DNA from: Tritrichomonas musculus
Taxonomy: Eukaryota > Parabasalia > Tritrichomonadida > Tritrichomonadidae
Direction of reading: 5' to 3'
Assembly: GCA_039105265.1 (NCBI GenBank)
Contig: JAPFFF010000001.1
Span: forward strand, 1,612,001 to 1,676,000
Length of the DNA stretch: 64,000 nucleotides
The notes beneath the pieces were generated by a model. That model searched no databases. It was given only the letters and a program-made list of their open reading frames with translations, and had not been told where the DNA came from. The position numbers were made by a program, and so were the translations under genes. Below, piece by piece: positions 28,801 to 36,934 of the stretch (position 1 is its first letter; each line of letters starts with the position of its first letter).

Positions 28801-30248
28801 TACCAAATATTCAAATGTAATAAGGCAACATTTCTTTCGTCTGTACTTCCTTTCATTAAAGCTGCACCTCTTTCTGGATTGATTTCCGCAATTTCTTGAA
28901 TTAACATGGTACAAATTGTTGTGTATCTATCATCGATATCAACCCCTTTCTTGTCGACTATTTCTTCCAACATTTTCATTTGATCTTGTACGTTATCAGG
29001 TGATATCGGGGTGCATTCTAATGTTAACTTTTCCATTAATAATTTCTCACAAAGATCTTTGATATCTTTTTGTCGTGCTATTGAATGAATCACTTTTTGT
29101 CTGAGTTGTGCCTTAAATGTCCATTGATCTTGTTCGTTATTCCAAAGTAATACTTTTTGCAAAATAAAGTTTCTCGTTTCATCCCATTTATCACCATAAA
29201 CCAGGTCATTATAATTGGTTACATTAAACTTTTCACAATCAGTTAATAAAATATTCAAATATTTTGAAAAGACTGAAGGATCAAACCAGTTTTTATTTTC
29301 AAAATGAATATATTTTATTAATGCAACTGTGAATAAAGTTTGAACATTTTCATGATTTTTTTCCAAATTTTGTAAAACTGTTAGAATTCCTTTTAGATTA
29401 TTCAATACATACATTGCACCGTCTTGTTCAGCTCCTGCTAAAGATATATAATCATCTGCTCGAATGTCCATTCTTTCTTTCGGAAGGAATCGGAATTGAC
29501 GTTGTTCATTTGTTCCTTTATTTTCATATATTATTGTTCTTGATATTTTTGAATTTAACGCATCACAAACCTCAAAAATTGCGTCTGAATTCAATAAACT
29601 TATTAAAACCTGTTTATTCAATTCGCCCCAAGATTGTTGAATAAATGCTTTGTAAAATCTCATATAAAGAGGATTGTAAGGTTTCCCACTAAATGAATAA
29701 ATATAGAGATCCCCTAATTGAAAAGTTGCATCGAAAGCTTGATCTAACTTTCTTCCTGGGTCCATATGAAAAGCGTGTTGAACCAATTCATACAATTCTC
29801 TTGTTTCTTTATAATTCAAACATATATCATAATCTGTTGGATCAACTGGCAAATAATGACTTCTATCAAATTTAATAAATAATTCCTCAAATTTATCCGA
29901 TTTTTTCTTTTTGATATCTTTTATCGAATTCATCAAATCTCCTCTTTTTTGTTGATATTCGGCATTTACATTATCTAATGTTAATCCAAGAGTATCACCA
30001 AGATGAAGTTCTTTTAAAGCTAACGTTTCTATCATTAAATGAGTATATAAAATTAATTCATTTGTTTCCTCTATTGTATTTGGATTTTCTGTAAAATATT
30101 GATGAATTGTTTGTATATTTGGTTCATCAATTTCAACTTCCTGACAAATTCTAATTAAAAATTCAAATTCTTTCTTTGCATCTTGATCTTTAAAAGTAAC
30201 CGAAATTCCTTGATATTCATAAGATATACTTAGAGTTTGATTTGTCAT
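19818..30248 (-). CDS. Giant alpha-helical protein (3,476 aa), unknown function
   Basis: One uninterrupted frame of 10.4 kb takes about a third of the visible element. The N-terminal 480 residues look globular (VDPTDYDICLNYKETRELY, WNEQDQWTF). The rest is almost all helical and rich in Lys, Glu, Asn and Tyr. From about residue 1700 to 3250 I see degenerate modules of roughly 100-130 residues, each with a Y-x3-Y/F element, a DI/SI-x3-F helix, a YK/MKY-x-L helix and a conserved Trp (compare LLNQYNDIKHSHHDVTDIKR, LYNDSHGLTGDNVKSIDDIF, ELINKYNSKNKDKPIPAEYF). The C-terminus is Asn/Thr-rich. No enzyme motif, signal peptide or membrane span is visible. A virion core, tape-measure-like or host-interaction role is possible but unsupported. 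Confidence 0.8.
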   Translation of the reverse strand: MTNQTLSISYEYQGISVTFKDQDAKKEFEFLIRICQEVEIDEPNIQTIHQYFTENPNTIEETNELILYTHLMIETLALKELHLGDTLGLTLDNVNAEYQQKRGDLMNSIKDIKKKKSDKFEELFIKFDRSHYLPVDPTDYDICLNYKETRELYELVQHAFHMDPGRKLDQAFDATFQLGDLYIYSFSGKPYNPLYMRFYKAFIQQSWGELNKQVLISLLNSDAIFEVCDALNSKISRTIIYENKGTNEQRQFRFLPKERMDIRADDYISLAGAEQDGAMYVLNNLKGILTVLQNLEKNHENVQTLFTVALIKYIHFENKNWFDPSVFSKYLNILLTDCEKFNVTNYNDLVYGDKWDETRNFILQKVLLWNNEQDQWTFKAQLRQKVIHSIARQKDIKDLCEKLLMEKLTLECTPISPDNVQDQMKMLEEIVDKKGVDIDDRYTTICTMLIQEIAEINPERGAALMKGSTDERNVALLHLNIWYVIQDYIHNTTTPEDTRIKNCVEQFRQYPYSSKAIENIMNSYNKNDKNQAYRRIIGETAYNLCLMKAYTGEIGLDKVIDLLPQMFSNLDKDIKQELQTFLSSEPNLDQDQTLFMIANDKLWETQVSMEELYANNPDIINMMHKQWIAEKIKKREKIWLDEAKAEEQEIQNEAENQEILEEGVQPIQLPEQELNQGSTDQERGNNDNQWERFLAQTRIEQRDTWQRYLQVLQDENPFFNKDNIEINQFMSIIDREFHNINMNSIKQPSEITAQLTKAYPEMYWIIMIEYMRAYLKWSLGTNDQITDQESVDELNGRGFTEQSERSVNQMRNEWNGQLNDLKGKLGKLWEIGSQHENLGPDKDSWINQMVYQEYPTKNALREFIDTKTFQNEFYHDFQEYGNKTYAEIRRVLGAFNFSEKYIQELAHQYWTNDDEFNDRNTRSRRDKMENKFNKEGGVKSQIQNEFRRWSTIKNNRMETITITIENLVRAERITQNDMNSERTRLIENYVNGDNLRNEQKGEELQNIKEDSQDYLDHHNEQAITQRIRQLYDNNGIVSTDEEIRTKYAEYLSSQNKDSYLSELGRELLQRRNSAVTNWIQRFNNEIGTKIENINFIHGIVSSVEKVNLTAVKQSFINQVQSTPQNGENLFNELKNDMERREANAKDQQINHYGNQIHRLISNSGRPFTVEGIRDTEVKPILDIENIQERDRKFNDWVRNWETKEQLIQTKIQNLERTYVQKYQITNKEIDSASILQHILNKVATTYNQDTVLSNINEKIERNTEIVKTLKERLELNKLEDTFREAYGQEFTQAKWYDMIREHSNLPIDQQINVIKAHIQQKNRETGNLIQNVNNKLTECFQSAFPDFDNSYINEKVIELLFRSYPEVNRNYSQLEAKLQSLLPQFKKMGELFRKWNSQNISNIYLGMKTFQDAGHEVPRLFELAEEYEVRLEIIEYNPLNLLKITNEPENQQNQKMREELELLKQKRNAILSDSNFRLKIDQYCQGRNSVEKETLIKEIVGHCDRVEDVDKFIDAKTRYIGFGKNWSQFQTRVDFDNFYKSNRESSNLNLLMRSNFGQMSPEDNIKIDELKVYLSNTYPDIFPQSEWSYIQEDKFEEDGAKFYAYLQGEMMYQQIRLMYPPNTMPATWDHAQYHSNIFKALDKLQKEFLRKEPLYRSIKTDRNFNLALNEYNEIAPDHEKLTAERIFATARPTDDILKLTQSLRNQIQSKINSVEFNDSLERAIREVWKPHFPNDFKSAEDWRTEFGDNYKARNAILKLTPGYQFWANVNPHEEVNLKNYIVRNGGTIESAYQALNNFYSQYYPIYSRQWVGNPTLLPYLTKYKNKFGGSEQSALYYLFGKFYGDLNRCLQFFAAYEGNQEIENMNGSQKYSDINSFLQTVVNQGDAVNQSTFLNNIQSSVTNFSNSKSNWESNTDFRNHVFYLEALKEENKTGLKYDFSWDEDKMYKNYLIPLAKKYYQQFVGKRYIPDSNTNNSNVSTEYNNIILAAEDYRKKNDDWENSNVKSTLERYQNEGRINSKKSYEDLKDEFEKPADAMKYLEIEKNKKTLLVALGRNEDEELPRGDVNFAPYHDIDEKDLTSRLNWLLNFVSKIEDENTASWNSPAFLKIHSDYRSNHSDDRSTQTINQCKIKYGLDYESAKIDLKYHYLLEKYREEFQEDYSIKETDPNNDQKLAHIHEIEKLLKNYKDYKVDNELQIKLNCYNAESGQDTLNHLWLVKKFKDNVQSAKIYLEYWTYVGKINAITSDNNDIKDVPISLAGITKLKEIFNNVSKDDTAFQSVSFQQLLNQYNDIKHSHHDVTDIKRLYGSYINCTNAMKCVLLEHELETTYQLSKDNFPKNFDGKWETYLKALENKKSEIDIKKNSILWDSEVRKWYDYAKENVDSTLPTIEQMMIDDKYNKDIVYYKILTKIWGKFTGKEYPNFETNYQVTNAKLANKINNYIKRYEKFRIDGDIQRLLVNQKQEVSIDDLFNRYIDSDNPDDDVLDARRYLQNEIWESEYKAFCEEVGLKPDTKMNTFKNEKERYKFFDLKMKETRDIKPKWEKLMPEVEHWNRYQEPKDQLHKWEEVHKKYDGNIDKVYEEIVFENRKKKFEEDFPDDTWSSKLSKKDQIEKLDEFFRIYNTYYYTLPNFKNTLDEYNRRFNTEKLSVQDIVTKYKTDSTGCLNMMNYKILKLKLQKLDKDFNEKDYGENSEDISKMQRELERYETNQNQLKTSTNINGLYNEYEDKYKDTAKKLEDIEKEQKYKVNNVLNFLKIMIKIKDLETKYKKVFNYEDRKSWGSTPSAQFEYLEKIEKRYQKEKEKLDSFRGIDKLVDLYNDSHGLTGDNVKSIDDIFAENEYHCYKTYQTLLLTKYNYLNPKAPKDDSYTGSPKKFCEELEKEISEIERVYDKFKGKDGWMKLSLDEREKIIQNYKDEDTGNYKIELQGELQKYKKIFNLDFPIDSTIKQWNKEGRDIKYLKNYLAYVNKYSENNEYHELINKYNSKNKDKPIPAEYFTPYDKMKYATLEPLRQRYETAFGMDITINQMMQYAKYLKTTYGVNWRVQDENLDFDFNIAKIANKANIVWREYENYLGHTKKNRVDFDTAIKSYKTQNGIGTLTIQDMKQFIKEVKDLSKKSKTDSKNKLIDSIDSINKNKDKDHQISTDMLEKLSVNSDNLDALQTIIEFIPDYENHFNKKVNPNDLNSFHEDPKNPNWIHVLEKIAFLPLIDDHNSIEKKNGKMSRDSVESVVKKYILNKDPTNPLKDSDVKIDHIRPAYEEYKKEVTKEKEEYFKTMLSEYHKHTDDSSETYQNLVQLYPNLDDLERYLKLNRYIFKTNKIYKQLKEHYKKEHTPLKYSDYQDKPVNNLEPTIIILQNLEKEAQKEWDEEKKKDDKEKEHKKKVELKLSDLNSMRRKVGLTEIGFERYKNMETDTALSDINNMMNEARQKESEKNSNNNTSVGIGGALRNNFIGTTMNKPAATTTTHSNNDNNNND

Positions 30249-30294
30249 TTTTTAAACAAATAAATAATTCAAAAAAGTTTAGCTAGTAAATGGT

Positions 30295-30705
30295 TTATTC
30301 ATTTGAATCTTCTGGTTCCTTCAAATTTAGTGGGTCAACGAAGCAATCTCGTAACCCATCGACAAATTGATTCAATACTTGTGCTTTTGATTCCAATTGG
30401 ACTTTCTTTTTTTCTTCTTCTTTTTTCAAATCGTCCAATTTATCTCGATTTTCATCAATTTTTAGCTCATTTTCAACCATCATTTCCCATATCGGATCGG
30501 ACTTTGGATTTTTATCAATTTCATCATTTATATAGCCGTTTTCTTCGGTGAGCCTTCGATTTTCTGATTCCAGTCTTTCTATTGTTTTCATGTCGTCGTT
30601 TAATGAATCAGCTAATTCCAATAACCTTGTTGTATCATAAATAAAGCTGCGTACTGTCTTTCTGAAAACCTTAAGACTTTGCTTATCTTGCTTCCTGCTG
30701 TACAT
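30295..30705 (-). CDS. Coiled-coil protein (136 aa)
   Basis: ATG at 30705. A basic N-terminus (MYSRKQDKQSLKVFRKTVRS) is followed by a long charged coiled coil (RLESENRRLTEENGYINDEI, NRDKLDDLKKEEEKKKVQLE) and an acidic end. It lies 46 bp upstream of the giant gene on the same strand, so both may share a promoter. No family is recognised; oligomerisation is likely from the heptads. Confidence 0.65.
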   Translation of the reverse strand: MYSRKQDKQSLKVFRKTVRSFIYDTTRLLELADSLNDDMKTIERLESENRRLTEENGYINDEIDKNPKSDPIWEMMVENELKIDENRDKLDDLKKEEEKKKVQLESKAQVLNQFVDGLRDCFVDPLNLKEPEDSNE

Positions 30706-30852
30706 GAAAAAAAGTGATGTGATGACCTAACGAGAAAAAATTAGATTTTTGGTAAACGGTCTCCACCCCTAAACACCTAGGGGCACCTCTACAACAACTC
30801 GGGCACCCCTGCAACACCTAGGGGCACCCCATAAGGGACCCAAATAAAAAAT
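30706..30852. promoter_or_regulatory. Divergent control region with phased GC-rich GGGCACC repeats
   Basis: Between the divergent coiled-coil and signal-peptide genes lies a GC-rich stretch. GGGCACC occurs at about 30781, 30800 and 30821, i.e. every 20-21 bp, twice within aacacctaggggcacc. CACCTAGGGG has partial dyad symmetry. The spacing is near two DNA turns. A regulatory binding array is plausible; a part of the terminal region is an alternative. Confidence 0.45.
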
Positions 30853-31395
30853 ATGATTTTTCGTGCTCACCTCATCACATCATTTTTACTTATGTTCGCC
30901 ATCTCCGAGTCCAACGTAGAGCCTACAGAGAACTACCCAATAGAGAACCTATCAGATCTTATCGATAAACACCCAGATGATTTAGATTTAAATGAAGATG
31001 ACTATATGTACCAGAGTTTATGCAAAATTGTAACAGCAAAAGATACACCATTCAATATTGGCCCAAAGCAAGAATTTATCAGAAATTATTATCGTGAACT
31101 TCACAAATGCATAGAAATTCGACAAAAAATGTTTGAAACAACCCTTGATATAGTCAAATGTAAATTCAATTTCGATGAAAATCTTTTTACGAGCATTTCT
31201 ACCAGATTCTTTCAATTTTTCCCAAATACCACAATTGATTGGACCCTATTGGACCCTCAAAGAGGAATGTACCAATTTCTAGATTCATATGCAGAGCATT
31301 TATTTAATAGAATAGGATTTTACACAAGATGGATATACTATCCAATTGAATGCCATGCAAACGATTGCCTTTACTTAAGTAAACCACACAATTAA
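30853..31395 (+). CDS. Putative secreted or membrane-targeted protein (180 aa)
   Basis: ATG at 30853. The N-terminus MIFRAHLITSFLLMFAISES is a convincing signal peptide with a likely cleavage after AISES. The mature part is acidic near the start (DKHPDDLDLNEDDY), has several Cys (YQSLCKI, LHKCIEI, IVKCKF, IECHANDCLY) that could form disulphides, and has no second membrane span. It is the outermost gene of the element and is oriented toward the presumed right end. Base composition is somewhat richer in GC than the neighbouring structural genes. No family is recognised. Confidence 0.65.
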   Translation: MIFRAHLITSFLLMFAISESNVEPTENYPIENLSDLIDKHPDDLDLNEDDYMYQSLCKIVTAKDTPFNIGPKQEFIRNYYRELHKCIEIRQKMFETTLDIVKCKFNFDENLFTSISTRFFQFFPNTTIDWTLLDPQRGMYQFLDSYAEHLFNRIGFYTRWIYYPIECHANDCLYLSKPHN

Positions 31396-31424
31396 CAACT
31401 TTTTCTATATCTTTTTTGATGTTA

Positions 31425-31560
31425 ACGATACGGGGCCTCCTTCCTAGCAGAGCGTTGAGAGGAATCCTGAGAGCAGCCCAGTGGAAGATCATTAATGGGA
31501 GTGGGGGATCATACCTGGCATAGTGGGGCTGGGGTCACGGATGGGAAATATTTGACGCGG
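31425..31560. other. GC-rich island at the presumed right end of the element
   Basis: This block is far richer in G and C than its surroundings (for example gtgggggatcatacctggca and ggggctggggtcacgg). After it the sequence becomes ordinary AT-rich intergenic DNA. It probably belongs to the terminal inverted repeat of the element, whose partner is outside the window. I considered a structured RNA but could not fold a known type. Confidence 0.45.
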
Positions 31561-31562
31561 TT

Positions 31563-33445
31563 TTTGAACGAAGTGCAAAAATCGTGGCAAATATATAACT
31601 ACTTAAAGATGATTTGATAATATTATATACTTTATTAATGTATTTTATATACATCATTATTTAATTAAATGAGCTATTATATTTGCGATTTATATGAAAT
31701 TTTGCCATTAATGTAAAAAAAAGTCAAAATGCTTATTTTATTCTCAATAATTGAAACTTGGGATTTAATAATAATATCATTAATTCAAAATCAGTAATGA
31801 TATAATTTTGTCAGATAATTGATATCTAAAAACTTTCATATAAGAAAATTTTGATGCACAAAATAAAGTTAAAAATCATATCACTTTTTTGTTTTTTTTC
31901 CAATAAAAAATAAAAACTTTTAAATTTTTATTTAAATATTTGATATAATGCATATAGTATAATGATATTGAACGAATAAAATTGGCGGTTCTACTCAAGA
32001 TCTATTACCTTAATGAAAAAGAGTAACTTCTGAAATAACTTAAAAAGACTTTCAATTTTAGACATTGAGAAATTATTTTCATTATTTAAATAGTTCTTCT
32101 ATACTTACCTAATATTTATTGATTAATTGCTATTTTTAATGCTATTATAATAGAAAAAATAAAAAAGTTAAATTTGTATATTTCTTAGAAAAACCTGAAA
32201 TCTTGATGGGCAACAATGATTTTTAGAGGATTAATAATATATTTCATTGTATGTGTTATCAAATAATGTAATTCTGAAATCATATCAATTATGCATGAGT
32301 GATTTATGAATGATTTTGAATGAAAAAAAGAAAAATGAAATTTTTCCAAGATTGATTCTTTTTCAACCATATTATTATATTTAATATATTATATGCATCA
32401 TATAGATGATTAATACTGCATCTAATTTGAAATAAAAAAAACTCATTTTTCAAAATTAGTAATTTTGTATGAATGATTTTTGTCATATTTTGAAAACACT
32501 TTTTCTTTTTATATAATTATTATTTCAATAAATTTTTTTCTAAAATATAATATATACATTATATTCTAAAATAATAACTATGTTAGAGCAAATTAAAACA
32601 ACCTTTTTTTTATGGTAAAAGCATGAAATGTGATATGAAATAGTTTTTTGAGTAGTGAAATGAAAATGAAACCATTTTTTCTAATTATCTATTTTATTTC
32701 AATAAATAATAATGATACATTTTAATTATAGATGAAAAGTAAATTATAATTTTTTTCAAATAATAAAAAAATATTCAGAAATTAAAAATTCGATATCATA
32801 TTTATGATCAAATTTAGTTTGATAAAAGTGAATGAAAATCGGGGAATAGAATGTATCCAATATGATATTAATTGTTCTACAATTGTTTTTTTAAAAGTCC
32901 AATTTGAATATATAGAAATGATGTGAAAACATAATTATGTCTCCAAAACAGAATTATGTCCACCAACTATATTTTATATTAAACATAATTTATATCAAAT
33001 ATATATAGTAAATATATGAATTACTAAACTCAATAAAAAGATATTTGCAAAATTATCACTTCATTTTTTTAGTTTCACCACACATCACACCACATAATTT
33101 TCTCTTAAATTTTCTATCAAAAAACCAAGTGAAATGTAAATAAAAAAATTAGATATTTGGAAATATTTTCAAATACAAAATAGACATATAAATGATGATT
33201 TTTAAAATTGCTGATATTTTATTGATGCATAAGTTCTCTTTATTTGATTTTTATATTTTGTTTTAATAAATGTTAGCTAATTAACTAAAGATATAATTTC
33301 ATGTAAAAATCATAGAAAAGGAATAATAGCCTTTATCATTAGTCATTTATTTTCCTTATTGTTTTGTTGATATATATCAAGTTTGTTTTTTAATTGAAAA
33401 GGAATGAGTAAAGTTTTTTTGGGATTTTATTTTCCATAAAACCAC
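31563..33445. other. Gene-free AT-rich intergenic DNA
   Basis: No reading frame with protein-like composition, no tRNA-like GC patch and no clear tandem array were found. The stretch consists of AT-rich sequence with many short A and T runs. Confidence 0.6.
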
Positions 33446-33512
33446 CTTAATAATGTCACTTTTTCTACCGTAAAAAATATGTCACTTTTTTACCGTGAAA
33501 ATACGATTTTTC

Positions 33513-34603
33513 AAATTCAATTGAATTGTAAAAAAAAAAAAAAATAAATAAATATAGTGTATAGACAAAAAAAAATTAATGGACAAAAACGACTTTCACT
33601 TCACCTCCACATAAAAAGTTGATTTATTTTCTTGAATATTGAAGTGTTTTAAATTATAATTTAATAATATTATTTTATATGTATTATATATTTTATTTTA
33701 ATGATTATTACTTTAATTACTTGATTAGATCTGTTGTTAATTTCATAATAAGAAAAACCTATTTTTTACTATTATCTCCATAAGTAATTGATTAAAATGG
33801 AATTAAAAGTTGAATTATTAATTGACACATGATTCTCATAATTATTGTCAGATAAAATAATTAAAAATCAAAATATAAATTGAAAAAAGGTGTCTAATTA
33901 TTTTCGGTTAAATCAATTTTTTTAATGGATAAAAAATTTTATTATCTTCATAGATATTTGTTGATTTACAAATAATTCATTACATTATTGATATTAATCT
34001 TAAAAACATAGAAATTATGAAACTAACTTTAAACGGGATCGATTTTTTTAAAAGTCATTATTATTTGCGATTATCAAAAAAACTCTGATTCTTATCTTTT
34101 TTTGGGATAAAAATATGCAAAACATATTTATTATTTAATAAATTGTTTTTTAAATGGATTTTAAGAGTTCAAAGTTGGGGTATTGTTAAAATAATATCGA
34201 AAAATTAAAAAACAGAAATTTCATTTTATTTTGGGAAATATTTAGGCAATCTTAAATATTTTGCTATAGGTAAAACACTTAATTCATACTTTTAAAAAAT
34301 ATTAGATTGAATCATTGATAACATTTCTTTAAATTGAATTATTCATCTTTTTTTAATAAAATGAAAATTGCCATCAAAGTCATTATTTGCATAAAAGTAT
34401 GATATGATTTTTAAAAAATAGTTTATATTCATCTAATATAAAATCAAATAAAAATAATAGATTTCCAATTTCTTTAACCAATTTATGTAAAAGAACCATT
34501 TTACAAAAATTCTTAAAAATGTTGAATTTAATTAGATTTTTTCCTCTTTCAAAAAGCTATTTGTGATATCCTTATCATTTAAAATGTTTTATATACTGAG
34601 AAC
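33513..34603. other. Gene-free AT-rich DNA
   Basis: No credible coding frame or RNA gene was seen. Includes a 15-bp A run near 33531-33544. Confidence 0.55.
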
Positions 34604-34988
34604 AACTTTTACATAAACTGGAATCCAAATCTTCGCATTCCAAAAAAAAATTAAATTAATTTTATTATAAATTTAAAAATAAAATTTTATAAAAAATTTA
34701 TACAAAACATTCTACCAAAATTGCTTCATTTCTCGTCATTAAAGTACAAAATTCAATAAGTATTTTATTCAAATAAGTCATACTCACCAAAATATGCGAT
34801 GAAGAACCAGGGAATAAGTTTTTTGAATTATTTAGCCCATTAGAAATCGAAACTTTTTGAATAAAAGTTATTATTATTTTCACTTTTTGATGTATACTTT
34901 TCAGAGTTTACTTAATTTTTATTTAAATAAAAAATAATTTACTTCAAAATCGATATCGAGATTTGGATTCCAGTTTATGTAAAAGTTT
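34604..34988. mobile_element. MITE of about 385 bp with 29-31 bp terminal inverted repeats
   Basis: The left terminus (aacttttacataaactggaa at 34604, extending to 34635) is matched in inverse at 34957-34988, with near-perfect complementarity over about 30 bases. The interior is AT-rich and non-coding. No clear target duplication was found. The size and structure fit a non-autonomous DNA transposon. Confidence 0.65.
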
Positions 34989-35016
34989 TTATAAGAAAAT
35001 TATTCTTATAATTTTG

Positions 35017-35021
<5 letters not shown>

Positions 35022-35070
<49 letters not shown>
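35022..35070. repeat. Poly-T tract of about 49 bp
   Basis: A long pure T run lies about 45 bp upstream of the BspA pseudogene. Such tracts recur in this window (36536, 36900, 46424, 58113). Confidence 0.9.
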
Positions 35071-35075
<5 letters not shown>

Positions 35076-35118
35076 AATTATTTATTAATAATATAAATAA
35101 CATTTTTCTTGCTTTTGA

Positions 35119-35830
35119 TCCTCTGTAACATCAATTAGAAGGAAAGCTTTCGAAGGATGTTCATCACTGACAAGTATCACAATTCCATCCTCTGTAACAT
35201 CCATTGGAGATTATGCTTTCTATGAATGTTCATCACTGACAAGTATCACAATTCCATCCTCTGTAACATCCATTGGAGATTATGCTTTCTATGAATGTTC
35301 ATCGCTGACAAGTATCACAATTCCATCCTCTGTAACATCCATTGGAAATCAATCTTTTGATGGATGTTCATCGCTGACAAGTATCACAATTCCATCCTCT
35401 GTAACATCCATTGGAAATGGTGCTTTCTCTAGATGTTCATCACTGACAAGTATCACAATTCCATCCTCTGTAACATCCATTGGAAATGATGCTTTCTCTA
35501 GATGTTCATCACTGACAAGTATCACAATTCCATCCTCTGTAACATCCATTGGAAATTATGCTTTCTATGGATGTTCATCACTGACAAGTATCACAATTCC
35601 ATCCTCTGTAACATCCATTGGAAATCAATCTTTTGATGGATGTTCATCGCTGACAAGTATCACAATTCCATCCTCTGTAACATCCATTGGAAATCAATCT
35701 TTTGATGGATGTTCATCACTGACAAGTATCACAATTCCATCCTCTGTAACATCCATGACTAAAGATGCTTATTTATTATGCTGTATTTATTTCAATTATG
35801 TTTTATTTCTGGATTTCATCTGGACGTTTT
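35119..35830 (+). pseudogene. 5'-truncated BspA-like leucine-rich repeat gene
   Basis: About nine 69-bp units encode 23-residue BspA-type repeats ([21 protein letters not shown]). They follow a TGA at 35116-35118 with no ATG and run out into unrelated residues to a TAA at 35828-35830. The repeats are almost identical in DNA to the 3' half of the intact gene at 39706-41361, so recent exchange or duplication is likely. The 5' part is missing and replaced by AT-rich DNA with a poly-T tract. A silent donor cassette for gene conversion is one possible role; plain decay is simpler. Confidence 0.8.
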
Positions 35831-36533
35831 AAAGATTTTCTTTTTATTAATATGGATTTTTCAATATATATTTGGTCTATTATTAAAAAAATAAATTCAA
35901 ATAGCTTAATATTTCTCTTCGAGGAACTTATGAAATCAAGAAACTCAAAGAAAAATCCAACATCCCAACGCCAATCATTGAACGAGCAGCTTCTGAACCA
36001 ACTGAGAATCCAACATCAACTAACGACGATAAACTCAATGAATGATAACCAAAAATAAGTAAGGAATCGAAGAAAACATATTAAAATATGTTTCATGTAA
36101 TTTCCAATTTGAAATATATTAACATAGATATTCTAACTTACTATATATATCACTGCAGTCAGAGTAAGGCATTGATAGATAATCTAATTACTTAATTTCA
36201 TCCTTGAAATCTTTTCAAATTCTTACAAAATTTTTAAAAAACATTATATTATTACATTAATATATTAATTATCAAAAATAATACACATTTTTTATAAATA
36301 AAAGTTCTTTTTATCATGTTTTTCAATTTTTAGTTATATCTTTTTTGAAAACTCTTTCAAAATTGAATGGAATTTAGGGAAAAAGTGCAATTAAATATTT
36401 CTACCTTTTTTTGAAGGTGTGAATGGCCAGCCAAAAACAAAGTGATATTTAATGAGCTGACAATTCAATCAGTTTTTTTGTGAACTTCACCTTACAATTT
36501 TGTAAGTTTTATTTGCATCAGGAGAGACTTGCT

Positions 36534-36571
<38 letters not shown>

Positions 36572-36898
36572 ATATTATTGAATCATTTAAAATTTTGAAT
36601 TAAAAAAAGAAATCATCAATGATTCTTGAAAGTGGTGTTGAAAAAAATTACAAATTTTTTTTTGCAACAGACATCTCTCTCTATTTTCTGGATACAATAA
36701 TTATGCACGAGCATTTGAATGGTTTGAGAAGGAATTGGGAAAGCGAAATTTATTTTGAAAGGTAACCCAGTGAGCATTTATAAAATATATATTGAAGTCT
36801 CTTGTATACTACAAGCATGCATCGTCAATAAGTCAAAAAAAAATGAATATACTATAGATCATCCCTCTGCATAAACTATAGATCATTAATGAGAATTA

Positions 36899-36934
<36 letters not shown>

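Larger units (their letters stand above)
1..31560. mobile_element. Large Maverick/Polinton DNA transposon (left end outside window)
   Basis: The stretch encodes a family B DNA polymerase end, an FtsK/A32-like packaging ATPase, two double-jelly-roll-type major capsid candidates and fibre-like proteins. This set defines Mavericks/Polintons, which are abundant in trichomonads. Genes are tightly packed in strand-coherent blocks, unlike the gene-poor flank after about 31.6 kb. More than 31 kb lies in the window, so the element is at the large end for its class. Integrase, adenain-like protease and left terminal inverted repeat are not seen and would lie to the left. The right border is inferred from the last gene (ending 31395) and a GC-rich stretch at 31425-31560; no target duplication can be checked. 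Confidence 0.88.

Noticed and set aside
31425-31560. Candidate 5S rRNA, SRP RNA or other structured RNA
   Set aside because: GC-rich with segments such as gagcagcc, but spacing around the supposed SRP loop is wrong and no 5S or tRNA core is present.
31560-35020. CRISPR array or tRNA genes in the long gene-free stretch
   Set aside because: No regularly spaced direct repeats and no GC-rich cloverleaf-like segments were found; also not expected in a eukaryote.
35349-35549. Minus-strand open frame with repeated [16 protein letters not shown]
   Set aside because: It is only the antisense of the BspA repeat array.
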